Shown here: positions 36,421 to 45,169 of the stretch, in pieces
Layout of the letters: each line of letters opens with the position of its first letter
Position numbering within the stretch: position 1 is the stretch's first letter
Source of the DNA: Acinetobacter johnsonii CIP 64.6
Lineage (GTDB): Bacteria > Pseudomonadota > Gammaproteobacteria > Pseudomonadales > Moraxellaceae
DNA length: 64,000 nucleotides
Reading direction: 5' to 3'
NCBI RefSeq assembly: GCF_000368045.1
Contig: NZ_KB849235.1
Coordinates: 98,380 to 162,379 of the forward strand
Program-made: the position numbers and the translations under genes
The notes under the pieces: generated by a model
Told to the model about the DNA's origin: nothing
Database searches by the model: none
The model's input: only the letters and a program-made list of their open reading frames with translations

Positions 36421-36651
36421 GGTCTTAGAAACGAAGAATAGGCATTTTAATATACGTTCTAAATTACCAACTCTAGAATAAAAATTATAAAAATACATAA
36501 CATTAGTTTTTCAACAACTGTGTTATTTACGTTGTGTATTATGTAAGTTAATTATGTGATTATTTACATGAAATATACCGCAATATCACAATATCAACCT
36601 TTTCTCTTCATTAAATTAGCCACTCCTTTTCACTTTGTAAGACTTTCTAAA

Positions 36652-36832
36652 ATGAATACTTTAAATAAATCTTTATGTGCTGCCCTTTTAGCTGTAGCAG
36701 CGACATCTTCTTTTGCAGCAGAAACTCAAGTTGTAGAAACCACTCAAGCTGCTGTTGCAACTGAAAATGCAGCATGCTTCAGAAGCTGCTGCATCTGATG
36801 CGGTTGCGACATCAGAAGCTCAAGCAAACTAA
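36652..36832 (+). pseudogene. Small secreted Ala-rich protein with an apparent frameshift
   Basis: The frame from the ATG at 36652 codes a signal peptide (MNTLNKSLCAALLAVAATSS, cleaved after FAA) and a short acidic mature part ETQVVETTQAAVATENAA, then changes to CFRSCCI and stops at 36798. In the +1 frame the same Ala/Glu/Ser style continues (ASEAAASDAVATSEAQAN) to a stop at 36832. One surplus base, most likely a T at 36775, explains this. I do not recognise the family. It may be a true mutation or a sequence error. Confidence 0.6.
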
Positions 36833-37026
36833 TGCTTTAAGCATCTTGGGGGATTCATTTGCTTGGATTCCCTTTTATCACTCTTCTCTATATCAGACTT
36901 TTATATCTATTCATCTACATTTCTTGCTATCAATACTGCTACAACAACGTTTAGTCTCTCTCAATTTACACAGACCACTAAGGTCTTTTCATGCTAAAAT
37001 TTTCAAATTCTACTTATTTATAAAAC

Positions 37027-37057
37027 AAGCCATTACCATTATAAATGGCTTATTTTT
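37027..37057 (+). terminator. Terminator before the ABC transporter gene
   Basis: AAGCCATT-(9)-AATGGCTT with ATTTTT behind it; it ends 14 bases before the ABC transporter start. Confidence 0.65.
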
Positions 37058-37071
37058 AGAAGGTTTTATTC

Positions 37072-38922
37072 ATGTTCAAATGGTTTGAAAAACGTGTTGA
37101 TCCCTATCCAGAAGAAGGTTTAAACCAACCTTTACCGACCACGTTCTTTCCGTTTGTATGGCAGGCCGCTAAAGGTGTACGTGGCTATTTGTTGATTTTG
37201 ATTTTATTCACGGCTGGTGCTGCCAGCTTTGAAGCCTTGTTTTATGCCAAAATTGGTGACTTAGTAAACTGGCTCAGTAAAAGCCAGCCAGAAACATTTT
37301 TAGCAGAACATGGTTCAAATTTAGTCCTGTTATTCTGTATTTTATTGGCCAATATTTTATTTGCCAGTTTACAGTCGATTATTAAACATCAAATATTATT
37401 TAGCACTTTTCCCATGCGTCTGCGCTGGCGCTTTCATAATTTACTGCTGAAGCAAAGTCTCGACTTTTTCCACAATGATTTTGCAGGACGACTCTCCGCA
37501 AAAGTCATGCAAACTGCACTGGCAATACGTGAGTTTTGGGTTATTTTGGGTGACATGTTGGCTTATGTGTTGATTTATTTTGTCACGGTCAATCTGGTGC
37601 TTGCCGCTATTTCCCCGCTCCTAATATTGCCTTTACTGGTCTGGTTGGCGTTGTTTATCTGTGCAGCGTATTACTTCATTCCACGTTTGAGCAAAGTTTC
37701 AAATGAACAGGCTGATGCCCGAGCTGTAATGACTGGCCGTGTTACCGATGCCTATACCAATATTCAAACAGTGAAGCTTTTTGCCCATGCAGGACGTGAA
37801 AGTTTATATGCCAAAGCCTCGATGCAAGAGTTCATGGTCACCGTTTATAAACAAATGCGTTTAGGTGCTAAATATGAAATCAGCATCCTATTTTTAAACA
37901 TAGTGCTTTACGCGGGTGTATTGGGCACTGCAGTTTGGTTATGGATGAATGGGCGAGTTGAACTCGGTGTTATTGCTGCTGCAACGGCTATGATTTTAAA
38001 ACTGAGTAGTATTGCTGAATTTATCATGTGGCAAACCTCAGCACTTTTTGAAAGTGTCGGCACCATTCAAGATGGCATGAAAACTTTAGGTCGTTCGATC
38101 ACGATTCAAGACAAACCTAATGCCAAAGACCTTGAGGTTAAACAAGGCGTGATTGAGTTTAAAGACGTAACTTTCGCGTATAACAGTAAAAATGTCATCG
38201 ACAATTTAAATCTACGCATCCGAGCTGGTGAAAAGATTGGGATCGTAGGTCGCTCTGGTGCAGGAAAGTCAACACTAATTCAACTATTGCTGCATTTTTA
38301 TCAATTAAAACAGGGTGAAATTTTAATTGATGGACAAAATATCGAAGATGTCACCCAAGACAGCTTACGTCGTAATATTGCTTTAGTGACTCAAGATACC
38401 TCCCTGCTACACCGTAGTGTCGCAGAAAATATCAAATATGGCCGTCCAAATGCCAGTGATGAAGAAATGTATGCTGCTGTACGTAAAGCCAAAGCCGAAG
38501 AGTTTATTCCTCAGCTGACTGACTTACGTGGTAAATCAGGTTATGAAGCCTATGTTGGTGAGCGTGGAGTGAAACTTTCAGGTGGCCAACGCCAGCGTAT
38601 CGCCATTGCTCGTGTGTTCTTGAAAGATGCACCAATCTTAATTTTAGATGAAGCCACCAGTGCCCTAGACTCAGAAGTTGAAGCTGCAATTCAATCTAGC
38701 CTTGATGACTTAATGCAAGATAAAACGGTAATTGCGATTGCGCACCGTCTTTCAACCATTGCCCAAATGGATCGTTTGATTGTACTTGATGAAGGTCGTA
38801 TTGCAGAACAAGGGACACATGAAGAACTGATTCAAAAAAATGGTATCTATGCGCACCTTTGGCAGCGTCAAACAGGTGGATTTTTAACGGAACAACATCC
38901 GATCAAAAAGAAAGAAGCCTAA
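37072..38922 (+). CDS. ABC exporter, fused permease and ATPase (MsbA-like)
   Basis: A 616-residue half-transporter: six membrane segments in about residues 35-330, then an ATPase domain with Walker A GRSGAGKST, signature LSGGQRQR and Walker B ILILDEATSALD, and the H-loop AIAHRLST. It works as a homodimer or with another half. The substrate cannot be told; lipid A-like or multidrug export are the usual roles. It stands alone with its own terminator. Confidence 0.9.
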   Translation: MFKWFEKRVDPYPEEGLNQPLPTTFFPFVWQAAKGVRGYLLILILFTAGAASFEALFYAKIGDLVNWLSKSQPETFLAEHGSNLVLLFCILLANILFASLQSIIKHQILFSTFPMRLRWRFHNLLLKQSLDFFHNDFAGRLSAKVMQTALAIREFWVILGDMLAYVLIYFVTVNLVLAAISPLLILPLLVWLALFICAAYYFIPRLSKVSNEQADARAVMTGRVTDAYTNIQTVKLFAHAGRESLYAKASMQEFMVTVYKQMRLGAKYEISILFLNIVLYAGVLGTAVWLWMNGRVELGVIAAATAMILKLSSIAEFIMWQTSALFESVGTIQDGMKTLGRSITIQDKPNAKDLEVKQGVIEFKDVTFAYNSKNVIDNLNLRIRAGEKIGIVGRSGAGKSTLIQLLLHFYQLKQGEILIDGQNIEDVTQDSLRRNIALVTQDTSLLHRSVAENIKYGRPNASDEEMYAAVRKAKAEEFIPQLTDLRGKSGYEAYVGERGVKLSGGQRQRIAIARVFLKDAPILILDEATSALDSEVEAAIQSSLDDLMQDKTVIAIAHRLSTIAQMDRLIVLDEGRIAEQGTHEELIQKNGIYAHLWQRQTGGFLTEQHPIKKKEA

Positions 38923-38937
38923 TTTTTCTTTCCATTT

Positions 38938-38986
38938 TCAGCACGCTTAGATCATTATCATCAATGATTTTAGCGTGCTGATTTTG
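38938..38986 (+). terminator. Terminator after the ABC transporter gene
   Basis: TCAGCACGCT and AGCGTGCTGA pair around a 24-base loop and are followed by TTTT. Confidence 0.75.
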
Positions 38987-39224
38987 AAAAGATTTTACTT
39001 AATTTCTAGCATCATTTACTAAGTGCTGATTTTTATCGAGAGTGTTATATTTTTGCTCAGAAATTTATGATATTTATAATATCGTTCCACTAATTAAAAA
39101 ATGAAAAGGATACTGAATTGCTAAGGCTCGGAGTATATTGTCCAACAATATGCTCCATGAATTTAGAATATTCATGCCAATATAACTTCAGTCAGAAAAG
39201 AAAGAAAAATGCAATGGATCGCGC

Positions 39225-40253
39225 ATGAAAACAGTTTCACTTCGCCAAGATCAAGGAATTCCTGGTGTTTATGGCTTATTGTTGTTAGATGTAGTGTCTC
39301 GTTGGGGCTATAACGCAGAGACCCTATTTTCCCCTTTTCAACTCACGAGCGAACAACTCGCAGAGCCTGAGTTCCGCATACCCGTTCATACTGCCAATGA
39401 ACTTGTGAAGTTGGCCAGCCGTCTCACTGGTGAGCCCACGCTTGGCTACCATCTAGGCACGCAAATGCGTATTTCAATTCATGGCTTCATTGGCTATGCC
39501 ATTATGACAACTCATGATATTGGCGAAGCCTTGGTACTTGCTAACCGTTTTATTCAACTGCGCATGCCTTTTTTGCAGCTTTTCTTTTCCACCTTTGGTG
39601 AAAAAGCGACTTTACAATTACGCTGTGATGTCGATATAGAACCGTTGCGTACCGATATTGCGATCAGTATTATTTTTGGCATTGTTTCTATGAGTAAAGC
39701 GCTCACTGGCATTGAAAATCTGGCTGGGGAAATTGATTTCGATTTTCCAGAACCCGAAGGCTTTGATCGCTATCGTGCAAAGCTACCTAACCATAGTGTT
39801 CGCTTTGATCAACCACATTTACTTTTGAGTTTTGATAAGCATTATCTCGGCTTTAAAATGGTCAATGCTGACCCACTTGCAAGCCAAATAGCCATTAATC
39901 AATGTGAAGCTGAGCTCTCAGCTATGGGCGAACGCCGAAGATTATCGATGCGTGTTCGTGACATTTTAACGCGCTCAGAACAACACTATTTAAGCATCGA
40001 GCATGTGGCTGACCTCTTACACATGTCTGATCGAACACTGAAGCGCCAATTGGCTGCTGAAAGCACGTCTTTTTCAACCATTGTGGATGAAGTGCGTTAC
40101 CGTCATGCCACGTCACTTTTGTCACGTACAGACTATAGCTTAGAGCAAATCGCGGATGAACTGGGATATAGTGATGTGGCAAATTTCAGCCGAGCATTTA
40201 AGCGTTGGAGTGGACGCAGCCCGAGTAATTGGCGTAAAGATCCGTATTTATAG
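39225..40253 (+). CDS. AraC-family transcriptional regulator
   Basis: A 342-residue regulator with an N-terminal ligand domain of the arabinose-binding-like type used by OruR/ArgR-like regulators (residues about 15-210) and two C-terminal helix-turn-helices (YLSIEHVADLLHMSDRTLKRQ and YSLEQIADELGYSDVANFSRAF). The ligand and target are unknown; it is followed by gcvH, 72 bases away, with no terminator between. Confidence 0.87.
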   Translation: MKTVSLRQDQGIPGVYGLLLLDVVSRWGYNAETLFSPFQLTSEQLAEPEFRIPVHTANELVKLASRLTGEPTLGYHLGTQMRISIHGFIGYAIMTTHDIGEALVLANRFIQLRMPFLQLFFSTFGEKATLQLRCDVDIEPLRTDIAISIIFGIVSMSKALTGIENLAGEIDFDFPEPEGFDRYRAKLPNHSVRFDQPHLLLSFDKHYLGFKMVNADPLASQIAINQCEAELSAMGERRRLSMRVRDILTRSEQHYLSIEHVADLLHMSDRTLKRQLAAESTSFSTIVDEVRYRHATSLLSRTDYSLEQIADELGYSDVANFSRAFKRWSGRSPSNWRKDPYL

Positions 40254-40325
40254 ATCTTTTGTTTTGATAGAAAAGCATGTATAAATCATGCGAAAAATGA
40301 TTTTTTGTATTTTAAGGAGTTATTC

Positions 40326-40700
40326 ATGAATCATCCTTCAGAATTGAAGTATGCAAGTACACATGAATGGGTGCGTATTGAAGGTGATCTTGTTGTAACT
40401 GGTATTTCAGACCATGCACAGGATGCCTTAGGCGATTTAGTCTACGTTGAAACACCAGAAGTTGGTCAACAAATCACTGCTGGTGAACAAGCCGGTGTGG
40501 TTGAATCTGTAAAAACGGCTTCTGATATTCATGCACCGGTTTCTGGCACCGTGGTAGAAATCAATGCCAATCTGGAAGATGATCCTGACTTCGTCAATGA
40601 TGACCCTTATGGTAAAGGTTGGATTTATAAAATCAAACCAGACAATATCGCAGATGTAGAACAACTCCTTTCAAGCACAGCCTATGAAGCGGGTCTATAA
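40326..40700 (+). CDS. gcvH: Glycine cleavage system H protein
   Basis: The 124-residue lipoyl carrier of glycine cleavage. The lipoylated lysine is in ESVKTASD, with the family start YASTHEWVRIEGD and the late NDDPYGKGWI. The start is the ATG at 40326 after AAGGAG. No gcvT or gcvP gene is nearby, so it is a stand-alone copy; it could also serve in lipoate relay. Confidence 0.95.
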   Translation: MNHPSELKYASTHEWVRIEGDLVVTGISDHAQDALGDLVYVETPEVGQQITAGEQAGVVESVKTASDIHAPVSGTVVEINANLEDDPDFVNDDPYGKGWIYKIKPDNIADVEQLLSSTAYEAGL

Positions 40701-40724
40701 GCCTAGTATTCATATTTACGGCTC

Positions 40725-40753
40725 AAAAAAATCAGTCTGCGGACTGATTTTTT
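40725..40753 (+). terminator. Terminator after gcvH
   Basis: AAATCAGTC-TGCG-GACTGATTT with A and T runs on both sides. Confidence 0.9.
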
Positions 40754-40960
40754 ACACCTATACTCTTATTCTGATAAATTAACTCGATATTTATGTATTC
40801 ATCTCGATTAAATACCTGCATTTATCACTATAATTATACTTTTCACGTGCATTATCTTATAATTTAATTGTTCTAATTTCACAGCCGTGACCTAGCTTCT
40901 GCATAAAATAATAGCAACAGCTCACGTCCTGTAGCCTCTTCTTCGAACCAAAGGTTCTGC

Positions 40961-42138
40961 ATGTCTGCTCTCAATACATCATCACTATGGAATAAGTCTT
41001 TTATTCTTTGCTTAGTGAACAATCTGTTTTGTTCATCTTTTACTTTGCGCAGACCTCAATCCTCCCAATCTATATTTTGAATGATTTGGGTGGAAGCCTT
41101 GCACAAGCAGGCTTAGCCATGACTTTGTTCATGGCATCGTCTATCGCAGTTCGCCCTTTTAGCGGACTCATTATTGAAAAATTGGGAAATAAGAAAACGC
41201 TTTTTATCGCGGAAGCCCTATTTTGTTTGTTTTCCTTGGCCTATTTGTTTGCTGATAATTTACAACTGTTGTTACTGGTTCGTTTTCTACATGGCATTTG
41301 GTTCAGCATCGTCACCACAGTTGCCGTACCTATCGTCAATGAGTTTATTCCAGAAAAACGTAAAGGCGAAGGCATGGGCTATTTTGTCATGTCCATTAAT
41401 CTGGGGATTGTACTTGGGCCATTCCTCGGTTTAACCTTGATCCAGTCTGTATCCTATCCAATGGTCGCAGGAATTTTAGCGTTTAGTGTCTGTCTCGGTT
41501 TCTTGTTTTGCTTCTTTATCCCAATTCAGCAGACCACTCAAAAATTGACACCACCCGTGAAGCGCAAGCTCAGTATCCATGACTTTGTTGAAACTAAAGC
41601 CTTGAATATTTCAATTATGGGTATGATCGTTTCTTTTTCCTATGCCAGTATTATGTCGTTCATTTCAACTTATGCAGAGTCTAAACATCTGCTGAACTAC
41701 GCGAGCTTGTTTTTTATCGTCTTTGCGATTTCCATGATGAGTCTACGCCCGATTACAGGCAAAATTTATGACCGTCGCGGAGCGAGCTATGTGATTTACC
41801 CAGCGATTATATTATTTAGCTTAGGACTTGTGATTCTCAGTCAGATTCAATCTCTGACGGGTTTATTGGTTGCGGCAGTATGCGTTGGCATGGGCTTTGG
41901 TTCTGCACAGCCTTGTCTACAAACTTTAGCTATTCAAGGTGCGGAAAAGCATCGGATTGGCCATGCGACCTCCACGTTCTTTACCATGTATGACTTAGGT
42001 ATTGCTCTTGGCTCTGTATTGTTGGGTCTACTCATTTCTAAGCAAGGTTATAGTTTCACCTATTTATTCTGTGCACTGACAACCATTTTAAGTTTATTGT
42101 TCTATGCCTTTATCACGAATAGAAAGAAAACCGCTTAA
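40961..42138 (+). pseudogene. MFS transporter, frameshifted near the start
   Basis: The frame from the ATG at 40961 gives MSALNTSSLWNKSFILCLVN, then NL, and hits a stop after a few more codons. The rest of the transporter (LFIFYFAQTSILPIYIL onward, about 375 residues and 12 membrane segments) is in another frame from about 41030. Adding one T to the run at 41027-41030 joins the two into a normal first membrane helix. The product would be a drug-type major facilitator. The downstream part could only start at a TTG at 41008 with an abnormal N-terminus. The lesion is in a homopolymer, so assembly error is possible. Confidence 0.7.
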
Positions 42139-42185
42139 AATATCAGTCCGTATGCGCATAGCAATGAACATACGGACTCAGAAAA

Positions 42186-43379
42186 TTAGGCGTCGGCCTT
42201 CTCTTCTTCAGCGTCTTTGGCTTTTTCAGCAATCGCTTGATCAAAAGACAAAACACTATTTGAGCTTAACTGCGGGTTGGCACGACTACTCTTTAACTTA
42301 ATCTGTAGACGTAATTCATTGACCGAGTCTGCATTTCGTAGCGCCTCTTCATAAGCAATTGCACCTTGATTGTATAAATCAAACAAAGCCTGATCAAAAG
42401 TCTGCATGCCTAACTCTCGTGACTTCGACATCACTTCTTTAAGTTCGTGGAAATTCCCTTTAAGTATCAAGTCTGACATCAAGGGTGTATTAAGCATGAT
42501 TTCCACTGCTGCTCGGCGACCACGCCCATCTTCAGTTCGCACCAAACGCTGTGAAATAATCGCCTTCATATTGGAGGATAAGTCCATCAAAAGTTGATTG
42601 CGACGCTCATCTGGGAAAAAGTTAATAATTCGATCTAAAGCTTGATTTGCATTATTGGCATGCAATGTTCCAAGGCATAAATGACCTGTTTCCGCAAAAG
42701 CTATGGCATGTTCCATCGTCTCCGTGTCACGAATCTCACCAATTAAAATGACATCGGGCGCTTGGCGCAGAGTATTTTTCAAAGCATTGTGCCAAGAGTG
42801 ACAGTCCACACCCACTTCCCGATGAGTAATCATCGATTTCTTATGCTTGTGTACATACTCCACAGGGTCTTCAACTGTAATAATGTGCCCTGCCGAGTTT
42901 TCATTTCGATGATCAATCATGGCCGCCAAAGATGTCGATTTACCCGACCCTGTACCGCCAACTACCAATACTAAACCACGTTTTTCCATAATCACGTCTT
43001 TTAAAGACGTTGGAAGTTGTAACTTGGTGAAGTTAGGAATTTCCGCGGTAATCGTACGAATCACCATACCTACATGTAGTTGCTGCTGAAAAACATTGAC
43101 GCGAAAACGTGAGACATTGGGAACGCTAATTGCAAAATTACACTCCAGCTCAGTTTCGAACTCTAATCGTTGCTTTTCGTTCATTAAACTATAAGCAAAG
43201 AGTTTGGTCTGATCAGATGGCAAGTTTTGTTGACCCAATGGCTTCATAAGGCCCTGATGCTTAATACTTGGCGGAAAGTCTGCAGATATAAATAAGTCTG
43301 AACCACCATACTCAACCACTTTGCTGAGCATGTGAAACATCATCCGACGGGCTTCTTCTAAAAGTTCTGCAGAATACAT
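42186..43379 (-). CDS. pilU: Type IV pilus retraction ATPase PilU
   Basis: A 397-residue secretion ATPase of the PilT/PilU group. Walker A GGTGSGKST, Asp box, Walker B LIGEIRDTETM and the His box (GHLCLGTLHANN) are intact. The N-terminal GGSDLFI and the extended C-terminus point to PilU rather than PilT. PilU aids PilT in retraction for twitching and DNA uptake. The usual pilT neighbour is absent; the gene is alone on this strand between an MFS pseudogene and the DAHP synthase gene. Confidence 0.87.
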   Translation of the reverse strand: MYSAELLEEARRMMFHMLSKVVEYGGSDLFISADFPPSIKHQGLMKPLGQQNLPSDQTKLFAYSLMNEKQRLEFETELECNFAISVPNVSRFRVNVFQQQLHVGMVIRTITAEIPNFTKLQLPTSLKDVIMEKRGLVLVVGGTGSGKSTSLAAMIDHRNENSAGHIITVEDPVEYVHKHKKSMITHREVGVDCHSWHNALKNTLRQAPDVILIGEIRDTETMEHAIAFAETGHLCLGTLHANNANQALDRIINFFPDERRNQLLMDLSSNMKAIISQRLVRTEDGRGRRAAVEIMLNTPLMSDLILKGNFHELKEVMSKSRELGMQTFDQALFDLYNQGAIAYEEALRNADSVNELRLQIKLKSSRANPQLSSNSVLSFDQAIAEKAKDAEEEKADA

Positions 43380-43574
43380 AGTGTTCTCTAAAAATTAGTG
43401 CAAATAGCTGACTTAAAAAGCATTTCTTTTATTCAAAATACAATTTTTTATCGTGTTCTTTCAGGCTTCTGATTTTGCATAAGTTTATGCTCTAGCTCAA
43501 CCTAATTTATCGTTTGATAAATAAATTTTAGCTTATTTTTCAATTTATTATCTTCATTTATTGAACTGGAACAC

Positions 43575-43605
43575 AAAAAAAGACCTTTCAATGAAAGGTC
43601 TTTTT
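43575..43605 (-). terminator. Terminator of the DAHP synthase gene
   Basis: AAAGACCTTTC-AAT-GAAAGGTCTTT with A and T runs on both sides, just beyond the stop codon. Confidence 0.92.
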
Positions 43606-43616
43606 GGCTGCTTTGA

Positions 43617-44678
43617 TTAAGCACTACGTTGAACGGCATGACTGCGTAATGTGTCGGCAACCTCTAAGAGGACTTGCTCGGTTTTTTCCCAGCCTAAACA
43701 GCCATCGGTAACAGACTGACCATAGACCATGTCATCTGAAATTTTCTGATTACCATCAACCAAATGACTCTCAAGCATGACACCACACACATTGCTTTGC
43801 GTGCGTTCCGCAACAATGCTACGCAATACATCAGGTTGATTGAGTGGATTTTTACTACTGTTCCCATGACTACAGTCAATCACCAACGCGGGTAATTCAC
43901 CTTTGACTTTATCTTGCATATGACGAATATCTGCTAAAGCATAGTTAGGCCCTGAGTTTGCACCACGTAAAATCAAGTGCGGCTTCGGATTTCCTTGGGA
44001 CTGAAGCATACATGCCATGCCTTGCTGCCCAATTCCCATGAACTGGTGAGGGTTTGATGCAGACTGAATCGCATCCAGAGCAATTTGAATTGAACCATCT
44101 GTGCCATTTTTGAAACCAATGCTGAATGGCATATGACTCGAAATTTCACGATGAATCTGCGACTCGCTGGTACGCGCACCAATAGCTCCCCATGCCAACA
44201 GATCGTCGAAATAAGCGGTCGCCATCGGGCTTAAAATTTCTGTAGCAATCGGCAAACCCATTTCAATAATCGCTAAATACAATGCTCGAGACTGCTCTAA
44301 TCCCAACTGCATATTGGAAGATCCATCGAGTAGAGGATCGTATAAAAAACCTTTCCAGCCCACCGTAGTCCGTGGTTTTTCAATATAGGCACGCATTACG
44401 AAGAAAATCTGATCTGAAACTTTGGTTTGTAATTGTTTTAACTTTTCAGCGTATTCTAAAACCGCAATAGGGTCATGGATGGAACATGGGCCAGTAATGA
44501 CCATTAAACGATGGTCTTTGCCTTCTAATATATTTTGAATGGTTTGACGCTGTTCAGCAATTTGTAGTTTTAATGGCGTTGAAAGTGGCAACTGCGCTTT
44601 GAGTTGCTGCGGCAAACTTAAAAGTGTTTCTTGAACTGTCGTTTGAGTACTTTGTAGTGCAGTATTTAGAGCATTCAT
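43617..44678 (-). CDS. 3-Deoxy-7-phosphoheptulonate synthase (DAHP synthase, class I)
   Basis: Joins phosphoenolpyruvate and erythrose 4-phosphate in the first step of aromatic amino acid synthesis. The 353-residue product is an AroF/G/H-type enzyme: GPCSIHD, the substrate loop EKPRTTVGWKG, GARTSESQ, and metal ligands in CSHGNSSK, ESHLVDGNQ and SVTDGCLGW. The feedback-inhibitor class cannot be told by eye, so no isoform letter is given. AAAGGA lies before the ATG, just after a hairpin (GGACTG...CAGTCC). The gene has a long leader with two aromatic-rich frames and a terminator. Confidence 0.94.
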   Translation of the reverse strand: MNALNTALQSTQTTVQETLLSLPQQLKAQLPLSTPLKLQIAEQRQTIQNILEGKDHRLMVITGPCSIHDPIAVLEYAEKLKQLQTKVSDQIFFVMRAYIEKPRTTVGWKGFLYDPLLDGSSNMQLGLEQSRALYLAIIEMGLPIATEILSPMATAYFDDLLAWGAIGARTSESQIHREISSHMPFSIGFKNGTDGSIQIALDAIQSASNPHQFMGIGQQGMACMLQSQGNPKPHLILRGANSGPNYALADIRHMQDKVKGELPALVIDCSHGNSSKNPLNQPDVLRSIVAERTQSNVCGVMLESHLVDGNQKISDDMVYGQSVTDGCLGWEKTEQVLLEVADTLRSHAVQRSA

Positions 44679-44695
44679 TGGTTTGTATCCTTTGG

Positions 44696-44714
44696 ACTGT
44701 GGTCTTCAGTCCGA
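44696..44714 (-). promoter_or_regulatory. Hairpin next to the DAHP synthase ribosome site
   Basis: On the minus strand GGACTG-AAGACCA-CAGTCC lies a few bases beyond the stop of the second leader frame and directly before AAAGGA. A ribosome that finishes or stalls near the end of that frame could change this fold and so affect initiation at the synthase gene. Confidence 0.5.
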
Positions 44715-44718
44715 TCTT

Positions 44719-44823
44719 TTATTTGAGCGTTATGGGTCTAATGGATTGCTGGGCTAAAGTCATAAATTGACTAAAGTAAAACCAATAAAAGTTGCTAAAG
44801 TATGAATAGCTAGTTGTTTTCAT
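44719..44823 (-). CDS. Second aromatic-rich leader peptide, 34 codons
   Basis: Starts with ATG at 44821-44823, seven bases after GGAG, and ends with TAA at 44719-44721. Of residues 1-20, ten are aromatic: Tyr at 6, 8, 13 and 16; Phe at 9, 12, 15, 17 and 20; Trp at 14. The middle reads NFYWFYFSQF. The second half (MTLAQQSIRPITLK) has none. It lies after the attenuator terminator and 40 bases before the synthase gene. A peptide this dense in the end products of the pathway would make ribosomes stall when their tRNAs are short. I know of no described family for it. Confidence 0.75.
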   Translation of the reverse strand: MKTTSYSYFSNFYWFYFSQFMTLAQQSIRPITLK

Positions 44824-44856
44824 GAAGTACTCCAAAATTTATTAAAACAGCAGATA

Positions 44857-44907
44857 TAAAAAAACCTGATCAGGGTTGCCGATCAGGTATTAACTAGGTG
44901 GGCAACC
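44857..44907 (-). terminator. Attenuator: terminator with competing antiterminator
   Basis: On the minus strand ACCTGATC-GGCAACCCT-GATCAGGT followed by seven T is a complete intrinsic terminator (44857-44888) inside the leader. Its loop and 5' flank contain GGCAACC, which can pair with GGTTGCC just upstream (plus 44901-44907 with 44874-44880); that pairing would break the terminator. Two earlier hairpins, GGCAAT...ATTGCC over the leader-1 stop and CCTGAACGCGTTCGGG, fit the pause and alternative stems of classical attenuation. Confidence 0.82.
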
Positions 44908-44934
44908 TTTTGATGCCCGAACGCGTTCAGGCAA

Positions 44935-44991
44935 TTATCTAAATTGCCAAAAGTAATAATTTGCGTTAGAGATTACAGGTTGCTTTAACAT
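44935..44991 (-). CDS. First aromatic-rich leader peptide, 18 codons
   Basis: ATG at 44989-44991, TAA at 44935-44937; product MLKQPVISNANYYFWQFR. It has two Tyr, two Phe and one Trp in the last seven residues (YYFWQFR), just upstream of the attenuator stems. A stalled ribosome there would cover the GGCAAT...ATTGCC stem. The ribosome site is weak (GAAG). The layout is that of PheL/TrpL-type leader peptides, but with all three aromatic residues. Confidence 0.75.
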   Translation of the reverse strand: MLKQPVISNANYYFWQFR

Positions 44992-45025
44992 TTTTATATC
45001 TTCAAAAATATGTTATGTGAAATTT

Positions 45026-45054
45026 AAAATACGCTGATTTTTTTGCTTTTACAA
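45026..45054 (-). promoter_or_regulatory. Candidate promoter of the DAHP synthase leader
   Basis: Minus strand TTGTAA, 17 bases, TATTTT: reasonable -35 and -10 boxes about 30 bases before leader peptide 1. Assigned by pattern only. Confidence 0.45.
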
Positions 45055-45169
45055 CACTTTTTTATACAAAAAATTCAGTTCTATCCCGTTTAAGCCACTG
45101 CCTTCGCCTTTAACTCAATGGCCTAATCATGTTTGAGTTCATAAGAACAGGCGCTATATAGAGCCATGC

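Noticed and set aside
36774..37088. 105-codon frame before the ABC transporter
   Set aside because: It begins with the shifted part of the small secreted gene and then reads through a terminator; only about the first 20 codons are real coding sequence of that gene.
41008..42138. MFS gene starting at the TTG at 41008 as an intact gene
   Set aside because: This start would replace the normal first residues; the upstream frame from 40961 encodes them and joins after a one-base correction.
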